A stretch of DNA of 64,000 nt, from NCBI RefSeq assembly GCF_016765635.1, contig NZ_JAESVD010000006.1, positions 62,001-126,000 of the forward strand, read 5' to 3'. Positions within the stretch are counted from its first letter, which is position 1. The number at the start of each line of letters is the position of its first letter. Both the position numbers and the translations under genes were made by a program. The stretch comes from Shewanella schlegeliana (lineage in GTDB: Bacteria; Pseudomonadota; Gammaproteobacteria; Enterobacterales; Shewanellaceae). The notes under the pieces are model-generated. The model was not told where the DNA came from, made no database searches, and worked only from the letters and a program-made list of their open reading frames with translations. Below are positions 63,106 to 64,000 of this stretch, in pieces.

Positions 63106-63168
63106 CTATATTTTGCCTCTTGCTATGTTCATTGGTGATTGATGAAGGCGATAGCCATTATATCGGTA

Positions 63169-64000
63169 TTATTTGAAACCGTTAATGTAAAGATATAATT
63201 CCTCGATTCTTTTTATCTTTAATGCATGCTTAGCTAGGGTTAAGCATGTTTGATAACTTATATCACGTAATCCTGATTTTACCTCTAATAATGAACTTAA
63301 ATTCACACTAAGCTCATCGATCCCCATCCCAACTAATAAGGGAGCAACTTTGGGATCGCTGGCGAGTTCACCACACAATGAAACCTTAATATTGTTTTCC
63401 CTAGCGTGGTCAATCGCAGTTTTAATGAGTTGCAATACCGCAGGAGAAAGGGAGGGGTAGGTTTTTGTTAGTGATGGGTTGGTTCTATCTGCTGCCATTG
63501 TATACTGGGTCAGATCATTGGTGCCTATGCTTATAAAGTCCAGTAACGGTAACATTGAGGATAGATTGAGCACTGCTGCAGGAGTTTCGACCACAATACC
63601 GTAGCTTAGCTCACCAAAGCCTTTTTCCTCTTCGATAAGCTCAAGCTTACACTCTTCAATGAAGCCAAATAACGCCTCTAGTTCTTCAACTTGATTGATC
63701 ATTGGGAACATCAGGCGAATGGCGCCATGGTTGGCAGCTCTTAAGATTGCCTTTACTTGGGTGTTGAAAAGTTCTGGGTTTGCAAGACTATAGCGAATGC
63801 CTCTTATGCCCAATGCTGGGTTATCCTCGATTAAAGGCGTTAGACAAGGGAGTTCTTTGTCGGCGCCGACATCTAAGGTTCTGATGGTAAAAGTCTTACC
63901 TTCCATCAAGTGCAGTGCATCGCAGTAAAAGTGGTATTGAGTTTTCTCATCGGGCAGTGTGCTGGTGTTCATTAACATGAACTCCGTTCTGAACAGACCT
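63169..64000 (-). CDS. ptsI: PTS enzyme I, C-terminal part
   Basis: The frame runs off the window edge: codons for 'GLFRTEF' precede the first Met at 63978, and that Met is not the true start. About 277 residues of the ~575-residue enzyme are seen, all from the PEP-binding TIM-barrel domain. Characteristic parts are 'TIRTLDVGADKELP' (PEP-binding Arg), 'GIVVETPAAVLNLSS' (metal Glu), 'GTNDLTQYTMAADRTN' and 'SLCGELASDP' with the catalytic Cys. The phosphohistidine lies in the missing N-terminal half. Confidence 0.95.
   Translation of the reverse strand, partial: GLFRTEFMLMNTSTLPDEKTQYHFYCDALHLMEGKTFTIRTLDVGADKELPCLTPLIEDNPALGIRGIRYSLANPELFNTQVKAILRAANHGAIRLMFPMINQVEELEALFGFIEECKLELIEEEKGFGELSYGIVVETPAAVLNLSSMLPLLDFISIGTNDLTQYTMAADRTNPSLTKTYPSLSPAVLQLIKTAIDHARENNIKVSLCGELASDPKVAPLLVGMGIDELSVNLSSLLEVKSGLRDISYQTCLTLAKHALKIKRIEELYLYINGFK

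Noticed and set aside
63169..63978. A short, complete ptsI-like gene starting at the Met at 63978
   Set aside because: The frame continues to the window edge with enzyme I sequence before this Met; it is a partial gene and not a truncated one.

Overview
The window is about 64 kb of ordinary gammaproteobacterial chromosome, almost certainly from a Shewanella. The evidence is a kdnA-kdnB-kdsB locus for 8-amino-Kdo (described in Shewanella oneidensis), an L_180-type NAD glutamate dehydrogenase, a DUF3466 gene beside rmf-fabA, and gene orders shared with E. coli (pyrD-zapC; rlmKL, uup, rmf-fabA-ycbZ; uvrY-uvrC-pgsA-tRNA Gly/Cys/Leu; uraA-hda and yfgD-bepA-perM; bcp-gcvR-dapA-bamC; ptsI-crr). The species cannot be fixed from the sequence alone. 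No prophage, transposon, integrase, CRISPR array or recognisable defence island was seen.

Layout. 1-3 kb: the end of a YCF48/BNR-like gene followed by an HAE3-type RND exporter. 3-10 kb: gdhB, pyrD, zapC. 10-12 kb: a secreted cyclophilin lipoprotein, then a minus-strand array of initiator tRNA genes in which intact and decayed copies alternate. 12-21 kb: rlmKL, a glutaredoxin-like gene, uup, a DUF3466 protein, rmf (58 codons), fabA and the Lon-like ycbZ. 21-26.4 kb: tRNA-Ser, a uvrY/gacA response regulator split by an in-frame TAG, uvrC, pgsA, tRNA-Gly/Cys/Leu, and a ~0.9 kb array of tRNA-Leu 3'-half remnants. 26.4-29.7 kb: an orphan type IV pilin-like gene, an LD-transpeptidase, a Tat-exported YcbK-type protein and rplY. 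29.7-34.5 kb: the prkA-yeaH-spoVR stress operon. 34.7-39.3 kb: sodB, grxD, uraA, a DUF2066 protein and hda. 39.4-45.3 kb: a large lipoprotein with an HELAH motif, the bepA-arsC-DUF2069 operon, a TusA-like gene and perM. 45.3-50.3 kb: divergent argP/argO, bcp, gcvR, dapA-bamC. 50.6-54.8 kb: an RND efflux pair. 54.9-59.1 kb: the Kdo8N operon and a beta-carbonic anhydrase. 59.4-64 kb: an alpha/beta hydrolase, a yffB-dapE-M15 peptidase operon, crr and the 3' part of ptsI.

Most genes serve housekeeping roles: envelope building (kdnA/kdnB/kdsB for LPS inner core, bamC and bepA for outer-membrane proteins, LD-transpeptidase and DD-peptidase for murein, fabA and pgsA for lipids), amino-acid metabolism (gdhB, dapA, dapE, gcvR, argP/argO), ribosome and tRNA supply, replication control (hda), redox defence (sodB, bcp, grxD) and sugar-dependent signalling (ptsI, crr).

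The most unusual signals are the amber codon that separates receiver and DNA-binding domains of the UvrY/GacA homologue, and two independent tandem arrays of decayed tRNA units (initiator tRNA-Met with a 261-bp composite repeat; tRNA-Leu 3' halves with a ~290-bp composite repeat). Start sites were moved from the longest reading frame where homology or a Shine-Dalgarno sequence favoured an internal start; each case is stated.
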